Position numbers and translations under genes: made by a program. From assembly GCA_035512595.1 (NCBI GenBank), contig DATKDU010000550.1, positions 1-13,698 of the forward strand: 13,698 bases of DNA. The letters run 5' to 3'. This DNA is from DATKDU01 sp035512595. Its GTDB lineage: Bacteria; Planctomycetota; Planctomycetia; Pirellulales; Pirellulaceae. Under the pieces are notes generated by a model, which was not told the origin of the DNA, made no database searches, and was given only the letters and a program-made list of their open reading frames with translations. This document shows, one piece after another, positions 6,744 to 13,102 of the stretch. How positions within the stretch are numbered: position 1 is the first letter of the stretch; each line of letters begins with the position of its first letter.

Positions 6744-8852
6744 ATGAACTTCACGCGACGAGCGACGATCCTTCTCGGGCTAGCAACGCTTGGTTTGCTG
6801 GCGGCCGCTGCATCCTCGCGCGCCGCCGAGCCGACTCCCGAGCAAGAAAAATTCTTCGAGGAAAAGGTCCGCCCGGTTCTCGTCGCCAACTGCTTTAAGT
6901 GCCACAGCGACAAGGCTCAGAAGGGGGATTTGCGGCTCGATTCGGCTGAGGCCGCAATGGCCGGCGGTGAATCGGGGGTGGTGATCGTCCCCGGCAAGCC
7001 GGAGGAGAGCCTGCTCGTCGAGGCAATCAACTACCAGTCACTCGAAATGCCCCCCGACGGCAAGCTGGGTGAGGAAGCGGTCGCGGCACTCACCGAGTGG
7101 GTGCGCCTGGGGGCTCCCTGGCCGGGAGGGCATGGCAGCGGCGTCGGCGGGCCGGCGCTGCGAAAGGGGAAGGACAAGCTCACCGATGAAGATCGCGCCT
7201 GGTGGGCCTTCCAACCGGTGAAGGATTTTCCGTTGCCGCTCGTGGAAGTCGATAATCGGTCGCGAACGGCCATCGATCGGTTCTTGCTCGCGCGAGCGGC
7301 ATCGCAGGCTGGAGGCCTACGCTACGAAGAGGCCGACAAACGGACGCTCATCCGCCGTGCATATTTCGATCTGGCCGGTTTGCCCCCCACAATCGAGGAC
7401 GTTGAGGCGTTTGTCGCCGACGATCGGCCCGATGCCTACGAGCGGCTCACCGATCGCTTGCTCGCCAGCCCCCGCTTCGGCGAGCGTTGGGCTCGCCACT
7501 GGCTTGATCTCGTGCGGTATGCCGAGTCGGACGGCTACAAGGCGGACGCTTACCGTCCCCACGCCTGGCGGTATCGCGACTACGTCATCCGCGCCCTCAA
7601 CAGCGACAAGCCGTACGACCGGTTCATGGCGGAGCAGATTGCCGGCGATGAGCTCGCCCCGCATGATCCCGACGCCCTGATCGCCACCGGCTATTACCGC
7701 GTCGGCATTTACGAATACAACCAGCGGGACGTGCGGACGCAGTGGTCGGTGATCTTGAGCGACATCACCGACGTAACGGCCGACGTGTTCCTCGGCATGG
7801 GGATGAGTTGCGCCCGCTGCCACGACCACAAGTTCGACCCGATCCTGCAAAAGGACTACTACCGGCTCCAGGCGTTCTTCGCCCCGATCATCCAGCGGGA
7901 CGATCTTCCCGCCGCGACCCCCGAGCAGATTGCGGACTACGAGCGGCGGCTCGCCGCCTGGGAGGAGAAGACGACCGACATTCGCCGGCAGCTCGACGAG
8001 TTGGAGCGGCAGCCGATCGCAAACGCCGCCAAGGCGTTCATCGCCAAATTCCCCGACGACATCGAGTCCTACTTCGCCAAGGCCGAGAGCGAGCGACTGC
8101 CGCTGGAGGAACAGCTCCGCCGGCTCGCCTCGCGGCAGATCGTGGAAGAAGGGGGAAAAATCGACTTTACCAAGAAGCTCAAGGACGAAAAACTTGCCCG
8201 CTGGAAGGAGCTGAAAGAGCAGCTTGCGAAGTTCGACGCCGAAAAACCCGAGCCGCTGGCCGAGGCGATGATGGTCAGCGACGTGAGCCACATTCCGCCG
8301 CCAGTGACGATTCCCGGCAAACGCGACCCGGAGGAGATTCTCCCCGGCATATTGAGCGTGCTGGACGAAGGACCGCTGGCATACCAAATTCCCAGCGCCG
8401 GATTGAACACGACCGGCCGCCGCACAGCGCTGGCCCAGTGGCTGGGGAGCGAGGACAACCCGCTCACGCCGCGGGTGCTGGTCAACCGGCTGTGGCAGTA
8501 TCATTTCGGCCGTGGCCTCGTTGAGTCGTCCAGCGACTTCGGCCGGCTGGGCCAGCCGCCGACGCAGCCCGAGCTGCTCGACTACCTGGCCGCGGAGTTC
8601 GTCCGCGGCGGCTGGGAGATGAAGCGGATGCACCGGGCGATGGTTACGAGCGCCGCGTATCGCGAGGGTTCAGGGTTCAGGGTTCAGGGAACGGAAATCC
8701 GCAATCCGCAATCCACAATCCGCAATGGTCCCCTCGCCGTCTCGATGCCGAGCAGATCCGCGACGCAGCACTGGCGGTCACCGGCGAGCTCGACGGCACG
8801 AGCGGCGGCGAAGGGAGCGCGTGGGAGACGACGCGGCGGTCGATTTACCTGA
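6744..8852 (+). CDS. PSCyt1-DUF1549-DUF1553 protein, 5' part of a frameshifted gene
   Basis: Paralogue of the gene at 212. The N-terminus is a signal peptide (MNFTRR, hydrophobic residues 9-24, cleavage likely near SRA-AEP). PSCyt1 has the c-heme motif CFKCH (C50, C53, H54) and MPPDG. DUF1549 covers about residues 174-385, with FGERWARHWLDLVRYAESDG and a second heme motif CARCH (C356-H360) followed by DHKFDPI. A charged coiled-coil-like region runs from about 390 to 500. DUF1553 starts near 540 (NPLTPRVLVNRLW) and is normal up to VTSAAYRE. The frame then enters heptamer repeats (8666-8726) and the last 60 or so residues are nonsense (Arg/Ala-rich) ending at TGA 8850-8852. The correct frame continues to 9259. 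As it stands the product would be 702 aa and lack the conserved C-terminus. A sequencing error, a true pseudogene or a phase-variable gene are all possible. Confidence 0.88.
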   Translation: MNFTRRATILLGLATLGLLAAAASSRAAEPTPEQEKFFEEKVRPVLVANCFKCHSDKAQKGDLRLDSAEAAMAGGESGVVIVPGKPEESLLVEAINYQSLEMPPDGKLGEEAVAALTEWVRLGAPWPGGHGSGVGGPALRKGKDKLTDEDRAWWAFQPVKDFPLPLVEVDNRSRTAIDRFLLARAASQAGGLRYEEADKRTLIRRAYFDLAGLPPTIEDVEAFVADDRPDAYERLTDRLLASPRFGERWARHWLDLVRYAESDGYKADAYRPHAWRYRDYVIRALNSDKPYDRFMAEQIAGDELAPHDPDALIATGYYRVGIYEYNQRDVRTQWSVILSDITDVTADVFLGMGMSCARCHDHKFDPILQKDYYRLQAFFAPIIQRDDLPAATPEQIADYERRLAAWEEKTTDIRRQLDELERQPIANAAKAFIAKFPDDIESYFAKAESERLPLEEQLRRLASRQIVEEGGKIDFTKKLKDEKLARWKELKEQLAKFDAEKPEPLAEAMMVSDVSHIPPPVTIPGKRDPEEILPGILSVLDEGPLAYQIPSAGLNTTGRRTALAQWLGSEDNPLTPRVLVNRLWQYHFGRGLVESSSDFGRLGQPPTQPELLDYLAAEFVRGGWEMKRMHRAMVTSAAYREGSGFRVQGTEIRNPQSTIRNGPLAVSMPSRSATQHWRSPASSTARAAAKGARGRRRGGRFT
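8666..8726. repeat. Two abutting heptamer repeats at the frameshift
   Basis: Three GGGTTCA units (8666-8686) plus a partial one are followed, after a 9-bp junction, by AATCCGC, AATCCGC, AATCCAC, AATCCGC and AAT (8696-8726). They lie inside the DUF1553 frame, exactly where the frame changes. The same families occur again at 13078-13098 (GGGTTCA, opposite strand) and 11928-11955 (AATCCGC). Confidence 0.9.
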
Positions 8853-9259
8853 AGGTCTTCCGCAACAAGCGGGACGCGGTCCTCGACGTGTTCGACGTGC
8901 CGGACGGCTCCTCCAGCACGCCGCTGCGAAACGTCACCACGACGCCGACGCAGTCGCTGCTGATGATCAACGGACCGTGGATGCTCCAGCGGGCCAAGAC
9001 CCTCGCCACGCGCATCGGCCGCGAGGCGACAGACCCTGCTGAGCAGATCCGTCTGGCGTATCGGCTAGTGTTTTCCCGCGTGCCGACGGCGGAAGAAGAA
9101 GCGGATGCCGCGGCATACCTGACCGGGAAAACACTAACCCGAAGCGCGAGCGAGGGAAACGGTGATCCTCCCTCGCTGGCGCTTCGGGTTAGTATCGAAC
9201 GGCTCGCCGACTTGTGCCACGTCCTGCTCAATAGCAACGAGTTCGTCTATGTCGATTAG
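8732..9259 (+). pseudogene. 3' part of the frameshifted DUF1553 gene
   Basis: From about 8735 the shifted frame reads RRLDAEQIRDAALAVTGELD, then IYLKVFRNKRDAVLDVFDVPD, TTTPTQSLLMINGPW and the closing LLNSNEFVYVD. These are the conserved C-terminal blocks of DUF1553, so this is the true end of the gene begun at 6744. It has no start of its own with a ribosome site; the frame is open upstream through the heptamer block. Adding 7 nt (one heptamer) or removing 14 would join it to the 5' part. A 25-bp-arm palindrome is inserted at 9133-9193. The stop overlaps the start of the DUF1501 gene by 11 bp, suggesting translational coupling. Confidence 0.85.
9133..9193. repeat. In-frame palindrome with 25-bp arms
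   Basis: The left arm 9133-9157 (ACTAACCCGAAGCGCGAG...) and right arm 9169-9193 (ending GCGCTTCGGGTTAGT) are reverse complements with one mismatch; the loop is 11 nt. It is inside the DUF1553 C-terminal frame and encodes TLTRSASEGN...PSLALRVSI, between the helix AAAYLTGK and the conserved LADLCHVLLNSNEF. To my recollection this palindrome is common in planctomycete genomes; I could not check this. Confidence 0.88.
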
Positions 9260-10676
9260 CCCGCACGTCTCCCGACGCGACATGCTCCTCTCCGCCGGCA
9301 TGGGCTTCGGCGGCCTCGCGCTGGCGAACCTGCTGCCAGATACGCTCCCGGCCGCCGATCTGGCTCCTGGCACCCGGCTCCTGGTTCCTGGCAAGCCCCA
9401 GCCCCATCACGCCCCGCGTGCCAAAAGCGTCATTTTCCTGTTCATGGAAGGGGGCCCGAGCCATCTCGATTCGTTCGACCCCAAGCCGGACCTGGGGAAA
9501 TTCGCCGGCAAGCCGCTGCCGCCGACCTTCAAGCCGGTCGTGCTGGCCATGGGGGAGAACGACGCCCCGATCATGCCCAGCAAACGGAAATGGCAGCAGC
9601 ATGGCCAAGGGGGGCTATGGATCTCCGACTGGCTGCCGCACACGGCCCAGTGTGCCGACGACCTGTGCGTGATCCGCTCCTGCTGGACCAACGGGCTGAA
9701 TCACTCCGGCGGCGTGTGCCAGATGAACACCGGCACGCCGATTGCCGGCCGGCCGTCGCTGGGGGCCTGGGTCAGTTACGGCCTGGGGACCGAGAACGAG
9801 AACCTGCCGGCCTTCGTGGTGATGGAAGACAATCCGGGGCTGGTCGTCAACGGTCCGCGCAACTGGAGTGCCGGGTTCATGCCCGCCGGATATCAAGGGA
9901 CGGCCCTCTTGCCGGGCGATGAGCCGATCAAGTTCCTGGCGTCGCCCAAGGGGACGACGGCCGAGGAGCAGCGGCAGAAGCTCGACCTGCTCGCAAAGAT
10001 CAACCGGCGGCATGCTGCCGAGCGGGACAGCAGTGAACTCGAAGCCCGCATCGCCAGCTACGAGTTGGCCTTCCGGATGCAGGCCGAAGCGCCCGAAGCG
10101 GTCGATCTGAGCGATGAATCGGCGGAAACGCTGGCCTTGTACGGCATGGATAAGAAGGAAACGCAGGGCTACGGCCGCATGTGCCTGATGGCCCGGCGGC
10201 TGGTCGAGCGCGGCGTCCGGTTCATCCAGCTCTATAGCGGCTCGGGGAGCAAGTGGGACGCCCACTCGGGGTTGGAGAAAAACCACGGCGACCGGTTCGG
10301 CGAAACCGACCAGCCGATTGCCGGCCTCCTCAAAGACCTCAAGCGCCGCGGCCTTTTGAACGACACGCTGGTCATCTGGGGGGGCGAGTTCGGACGCACG
10401 CCGATGAGCGAGAAAGGGGACGGCCGCGACCACAATCCGTACGGCTTCACCATGTGGGTCGCCGGGGCCGGCATTCGCGGCGGACGCACGGTCGGCACCA
10501 CCGACGAGATCGGCCTGCACGCGGTCGAGGACCGCCTGCACGTCCATGACCTGCACGCCACGTTCCTGCACCTCATGGGCGTGGACCACATGCAGATGGT
10601 CTACATGAACAAGGGGCGTCCCGAGCGTGCCACGCTCAACGAAGGGCATCCGAGCGAAAAGGTCATCGATACGTAG
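9249..10676 (+). CDS. Tat-exported DUF1501 protein (second copy)
   Basis: A 475-aa paralogue of the DUF1501 protein at 3483. The frame is open back to 9162, but I chose ATG 9249 because MSISPHVSRRDMLLSAG begins a normal twin-arginine signal (R9-R10, hydrophobic through about 30, PAA near 36). The upstream part is only the antisense-like reading of a palindrome. Family blocks: SVIFLFMEGGPSHLDSFDPK (60-79), WDAHSGLEKNHGDRF, GEFGRTP (379-385), RDHNPYGF (393-400) and LHVHDLHATFLHLMGVDH. The first copy has RDHHPY where this has RDHNPY. Its start overlaps the preceding DUF1553 gene by 11 bp and no strong Shine-Dalgarno is seen, so it is probably coupled to translation of that gene and would suffer from the frameshift. 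A heptamer repeat (9362-9391) is carried in the linker after the signal peptide. The TAG stop lies within a palindromic repeat. Confidence 0.92.
   Translation: MSISPHVSRRDMLLSAGMGFGGLALANLLPDTLPAADLAPGTRLLVPGKPQPHHAPRAKSVIFLFMEGGPSHLDSFDPKPDLGKFAGKPLPPTFKPVVLAMGENDAPIMPSKRKWQQHGQGGLWISDWLPHTAQCADDLCVIRSCWTNGLNHSGGVCQMNTGTPIAGRPSLGAWVSYGLGTENENLPAFVVMEDNPGLVVNGPRNWSAGFMPAGYQGTALLPGDEPIKFLASPKGTTAEEQRQKLDLLAKINRRHAAERDSSELEARIASYELAFRMQAEAPEAVDLSDESAETLALYGMDKKETQGYGRMCLMARRLVERGVRFIQLYSGSGSKWDAHSGLEKNHGDRFGETDQPIAGLLKDLKRRGLLNDTLVIWGGEFGRTPMSEKGDGRDHNPYGFTMWVAGAGIRGGRTVGTTDEIGLHAVEDRLHVHDLHATFLHLMGVDHMQMVYMNKGRPERATLNEGHPSEKVIDT
9362..9391. repeat. In-frame GGCTCCT heptamer repeat
   Basis: Units GGCTCCT, GGCACCC, GGCTCCT, GGTTCCT and GG follow each other from 9362. 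They encode LAPGTRLLVPGK in the linker between the Tat signal and the first conserved DUF1501 block. The first DUF1501 copy has an unrelated linker there. Confidence 0.7.
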
Positions 10677-10696
10677 AACGGAGTCCATTCCGTTCC
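10673..10696. repeat. Palindromic repeat supplying the DUF1501 stop codon
   Basis: A fourth copy of the 3383-3464 repeat family: GTAGAACGGAGTCCATTCC plus GTTCC, with arms GAACGGA and TCCGTTC. Its TAG (10674-10676) is the stop codon of the DUF1501 gene. It fills the gap between two convergent genes and could act as a bidirectional hairpin; no U-tract is visible. Confidence 0.8.
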
Positions 10697-10700
10697 ACGC

Positions 10701-10952
10701 TCAAGCGGACGCTGCGTGCGAAACCCGATCGGCCAGGCCGTGGACGCCGTCCGATTCAGCGCAGTGGACGCAGCAGTAAATGACGTCCCCTTTTTGCACG
10801 CCGTGACCGATCACGCGGCAGTCGCAGTGTTCGCACTTCGGAGCGAGGGCGTGAATGGCGCATTCGAACGAGTCAAAAATGTGCCTTTGCCCCGCCATCG
10901 TCACCGTGAACGATTTGTCGTAGTCATTGCCGCAGACATCGCATTTGGCCAT
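10701..10952 (-). CDS. Small nine-cysteine protein, probably zinc-binding
   Basis: An 83-aa protein starting MAKCDVCGNDYDKSF. ATG at 10952 is preceded by GGGAGG at 5-nt spacing; a longer reading to 11042 would overlap the neighbouring gene and has no such site. Cysteines are at 4, 7, 31, 40, 43, 45, 60, 61 and 64, with histidines at 24, 34, 42, 50 and 63. The pattern CxxC, then FDSFECAIH, CEHCDC and CCVHC suggests two metal sites of treble-clef or metallothionein-like type. No signal peptide is seen, so it is cytoplasmic. It lies 67 bp downstream of, and on the same strand as, the DUF2063 gene and converges with DUF1501. I do not recognise a named family with certainty; a metal-binding or metal-storage role is inferred from composition. 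Confidence 0.8.
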   Translation of the reverse strand: MAKCDVCGNDYDKSFTVTMAGQRHIFDSFECAIHALAPKCEHCDCRVIGHGVQKGDVIYCCVHCAESDGVHGLADRVSHAASA

Positions 10953-11019
10953 GATGACCTCCCGATTCGCGCGTGGGAAAGCCCGGGCGAAAAACCGTGC
11001 AAATCGGGTGCCGCTCTGG

Positions 11020-11913
11020 CTACGAAGTCGCCAATCCGGCAAAGAATCGCTCGGCAGCCCACTGGGTCATCCAAGCACGCACCTCATCGGGACGCAGTTC
11101 GGCGCTGGCATCGCTGGCGGCCGCTTGCGCCACTGCCTGACCAATCGGCATTCCCTGCGCCAGCAGCGATAGCAGCGCGTACTGGACGGGCGACAACTCG
11201 TGCCGCCGGACGACATAATCGCGGCGCAGCAAGGCCACGTGCTGCGGCATAGGCTGCGGCCAGTCAGATTTCTCGCCCCGCTTCCACTGCGTGTAATGGC
11301 TGCTGACCGGCCACTGAAATTGCAGCAGCGTCAAACCGGGCGCCGGTACCAGCCGCGCCCTCGGGGACAATGTGGCCGCCGTCCACTCCGCGGTCGGAAT
11401 CGTCCCGTCGCTTGCCGGCTGGGACTCATCCGGCCACGGATCGCTCTCCGGCCCCAGTCCATCGAACACCTGCTTGATCGCCAGTTCCAGCCGCGCGAGA
11501 TCAATGACGAATCCGGCCCACTCGGCATCTTGGGCCGGCTGCGTTTCCGCGAGGAATTCGACAAAACGATCGGCCAGCCGCTGGAGCGTGTAGCTGGCTG
11601 GCGGATGCCGCTGCAAGTAACCGGCGCCAAACTCGTCAAACGTCTCGCGCGAGAGCGCTTCGGTCAGGCAGGGGAAAAACTCGCGCAGGCACTCCAGCAG
11701 CCGCAGGTAGTAGGCATTGCCATAAACGGCCAGCCGGGCGAGGCTCGATTGACGAGTGCTGGGGAGGATCACCGCTTCGACGTCGCTCGGCGCAACGTCG
11801 ATTTCCTGCTGCGCCGCAGCGGATTGAACGCCAACGCCGATTCCACCCGGGTGCGTGATCACCGCCTGCAGCCACCGCTGGAGGGCATCAAGTGTGGGAC
11901 TTTTTGGCGCCAT
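11020..11913 (-). CDS. HvfC/BufC-type DUF2063 protein
   Basis: A 297-aa protein with the HvfC/BufC N-terminal (DUF2063) domain at about residues 8-123: LQRWLQAVI, then SSLARLAVYGNAYYLRLLECL, FFPCLTEAL, FDEFGAGYLQRHPP and LADRFVEFL. A second domain (about 138-297) has LARLELAIKQVFDG, LLQFQWPVSSHYTQW and a helical end LSPVQYALLSLLAQG. The family was once called a putative DNA-binding domain. In characterised systems it is the partner of DUF692/MNIO iron enzymes that modify cysteines in small peptides (bufferins). No DUF692 gene is in this window. The only neighbour of interest is the nine-cysteine protein downstream. ATG at 11913 is the first in frame; the upstream sequence has only a weak GAGAG. 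No signal peptide. Upstream, 44 bp away, ends the DUF1559 gene, with a heptamer repeat in the gap. Confidence 0.85.
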   Translation of the reverse strand: MAPKSPTLDALQRWLQAVITHPGGIGVGVQSAAAQQEIDVAPSDVEAVILPSTRQSSLARLAVYGNAYYLRLLECLREFFPCLTEALSRETFDEFGAGYLQRHPPASYTLQRLADRFVEFLAETQPAQDAEWAGFVIDLARLELAIKQVFDGLGPESDPWPDESQPASDGTIPTAEWTAATLSPRARLVPAPGLTLLQFQWPVSSHYTQWKRGEKSDWPQPMPQHVALLRRDYVVRRHELSPVQYALLSLLAQGMPIGQAVAQAAASDASAELRPDEVRAWMTQWAAERFFAGLATS

Positions 11914-11927
11914 AGGTGGCTCTCATC

Positions 11928-11955
11928 ACTCCGCAATCCGCAATCCGCAATCCGC
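11928..11955. repeat. AATCCGC heptamer repeat between two minus-strand genes
   Basis: ACTCCGC followed by three perfect AATCCGC units, then a degenerate ATTCAGC that holds the stop codon (11958-11960) of the DUF1559 gene. It occupies most of the 44-bp gap upstream of the DUF2063 gene. Same family as 8696-8726. Confidence 0.88.
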
Positions 11956-11957
11956 AT

Positions 11958-12956
11958 TCAGCGAGTCTCTCGCCACGGCGGATCGAGGGGCTTGTCGGAC
12001 CCCGGCCACGCGGCGTTCTGCCCGTCGGGGCTCATCTGCGCCGCGTAGATGCGAAAGTCGATCTCCTCGGCCAGAAAGTTCGTGTGCCCGTCCGCGTAGG
12101 CCACGTTCACGCCCCGCTCGTGCCGGCTGGCCGGGCGTGCAAAGTGCACCGTGCCATCGCTTTGTCCCCGATCCTGATTGATGAACAGCACCGGGCCGGC
12201 AGGATCGTGCTTCCCCTGTGCCGTCCCCGGATGCCACAGGAAACCGACCTGTGCCTCGCTGGCGTCGGTCCATTTGCCGGCGTCGATGTTCTCGGTCAAG
12301 AGGAGCGTGTAGCTGGCTCCGTCGCGCTCCTCGATGAACTTCCACGTCATGGCCCGGGCCGGGTCGCGATCGAGAAACCGCTCCAGGAAAATGCCGTTGG
12401 CCGGCCAGTCGGCGGGAAATTCGTCGGTCGGTTTGGCGTCGGGCAGGCCGCAGTTGGCGACGAAGCTTAGCCAGGCCTCGCGCGGCCGCTGGTCGGCGCG
12501 CGGATCATCGGGGCAGATCAACTCGGGAATATAGTCCGCCGGCAATTTGCCGCGGCCGGCGTCACTCCCTTGGGGACCATACTGCTGAACCAGCGGATGC
12601 CAAGGACCAAGGACATCCGGCCCCGGCGGTTTGCCCGTCTTGGGGTCGGGCTGCCGATTGAGATACGGCAAAAGTGAAAAGACCCAGCCAATCTTCTGCC
12701 GCTGGCCGGCCGCATCGACCGCCAGCTCGTTGGCATATCCGGGGAACTCCTGTCCCGCCCGTAGCTCGGCGGCGAACAGCATCGTCATGGCGGCGTCCGC
12801 CTGCCGGGCCGAGCAGGCGACGCGGCGGGCAGTCCGCTGCGACTGGGCCAGGTAGGGCAGCAGCACGGCCGCGCCAATCAGCCCCACGGCAATCAGCGTC
12901 ACGACCTCGGCGCGCGACAGCCCGCGGCGCAGTCGGCGGTATGAACGGCGGGGCAT
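11958..12956 (-). CDS. Divergent DUF1559 / H-X9-DG pseudopilin-like protein
   Basis: A 332-aa protein. ATG at 12956 was chosen because the frame upstream (to 13100) reads through heptamer repeats. The N-terminus is a short basic leader, then RRGLSRAEVVTLIAVGLIGAAVLLPYL. This matches a type II secretion/type IV prepilin (cleavage after G12, Glu at +5 = E17, one membrane helix about 18-36), with LSRAE replacing the usual FTLVE. TARRVACSARQ follows where DUF1559 proteins usually have ARRxxCxNNLKQ. Near the C-terminus is H279-x9-D289-G290 (HERGVNVAYADGHTNF), the H-X9-DG motif typical of planctomycete pseudopilin-like proteins. Such proteins occur in large families and their individual roles are unknown. 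No Shine-Dalgarno is evident. A TATAAT box lies about 40 bp upstream. It is divergent from the PIG-L gene. Confidence 0.85.
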   Translation of the reverse strand: MPRRSYRRLRRGLSRAEVVTLIAVGLIGAAVLLPYLAQSQRTARRVACSARQADAAMTMLFAAELRAGQEFPGYANELAVDAAGQRQKIGWVFSLLPYLNRQPDPKTGKPPGPDVLGPWHPLVQQYGPQGSDAGRGKLPADYIPELICPDDPRADQRPREAWLSFVANCGLPDAKPTDEFPADWPANGIFLERFLDRDPARAMTWKFIEERDGASYTLLLTENIDAGKWTDASEAQVGFLWHPGTAQGKHDPAGPVLFINQDRGQSDGTVHFARPASRHERGVNVAYADGHTNFLAEEIDFRIYAAQMSPDGQNAAWPGSDKPLDPPWRETR

Positions 12957-12963
12957 GGGAGGA

Positions 12964-12980
12964 GGGACAGGGGACAGGGA
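12964..12980. repeat. GGGACAG heptamer repeat
   Basis: Two perfect GGGACAG units (12964-12977) and a partial third lie immediately upstream of the DUF1559 start, in its expected leader. Short, but in the same style as the longer heptamer blocks here. Confidence 0.55.
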
Positions 12981-12993
12981 ATAGTCACTGCGG

Positions 12994-12999
12994 ATTATA
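12994..12999 (-). promoter_or_regulatory. Possible -10 box for the DUF1559 gene
   Basis: The minus strand reads TATAAT here, a perfect -10 hexamer, about 38 bp before the ATG at 12956. No good -35 is found 16-18 bp upstream, so the promoter call is tentative. Confidence 0.35.
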
Positions 13000-13077
13000 C
13001 GTTTGCCGCTGGTGTCCTGTTTGCCACTCCCTGCAACGCTACATTGTGGAGTAGTCTCAACTCTCCGCTCCGACCTC

Positions 13078-13098
13078 TGAACCCTGAACCCCGAACCC
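13078..13098. repeat. TGAACCC heptamer repeat at the PIG-L start
   Basis: TGAACCC, TGAACCC and CGAACCC run up to 5 bp before the ATG at 13103. This is the reverse complement of the GGGTTCA repeat at 8666-8686. It occupies the place where a Shine-Dalgarno should be. Confidence 0.85.
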
Positions 13099-13102
13099 AC
13101 CC

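Noticed and set aside
7317..8633. 438-aa open frame on the minus strand within the second PSCyt gene
   Set aside because: Antisense to conserved DUF1549/DUF1553 sequence, with no ribosome site or family features.
8666..8726. CRISPR array
   Set aside because: Units are 7 nt and contiguous with no spacers; no cas genes are present.
9162..9248. N-terminal extension of the second DUF1501 protein
   Set aside because: This part overlaps the DUF1553 C-terminus and a palindrome; the Tat signal starts at 9249.
9615..10688. 357-aa open frame on the minus strand within the second DUF1501 gene
   Set aside because: Antisense shadow of the conserved DUF1501 blocks.
12957..13100. 48-residue N-terminal extension of the DUF1559 protein
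   Set aside because: It reads through heptamer repeats and would bury the prepilin leader.
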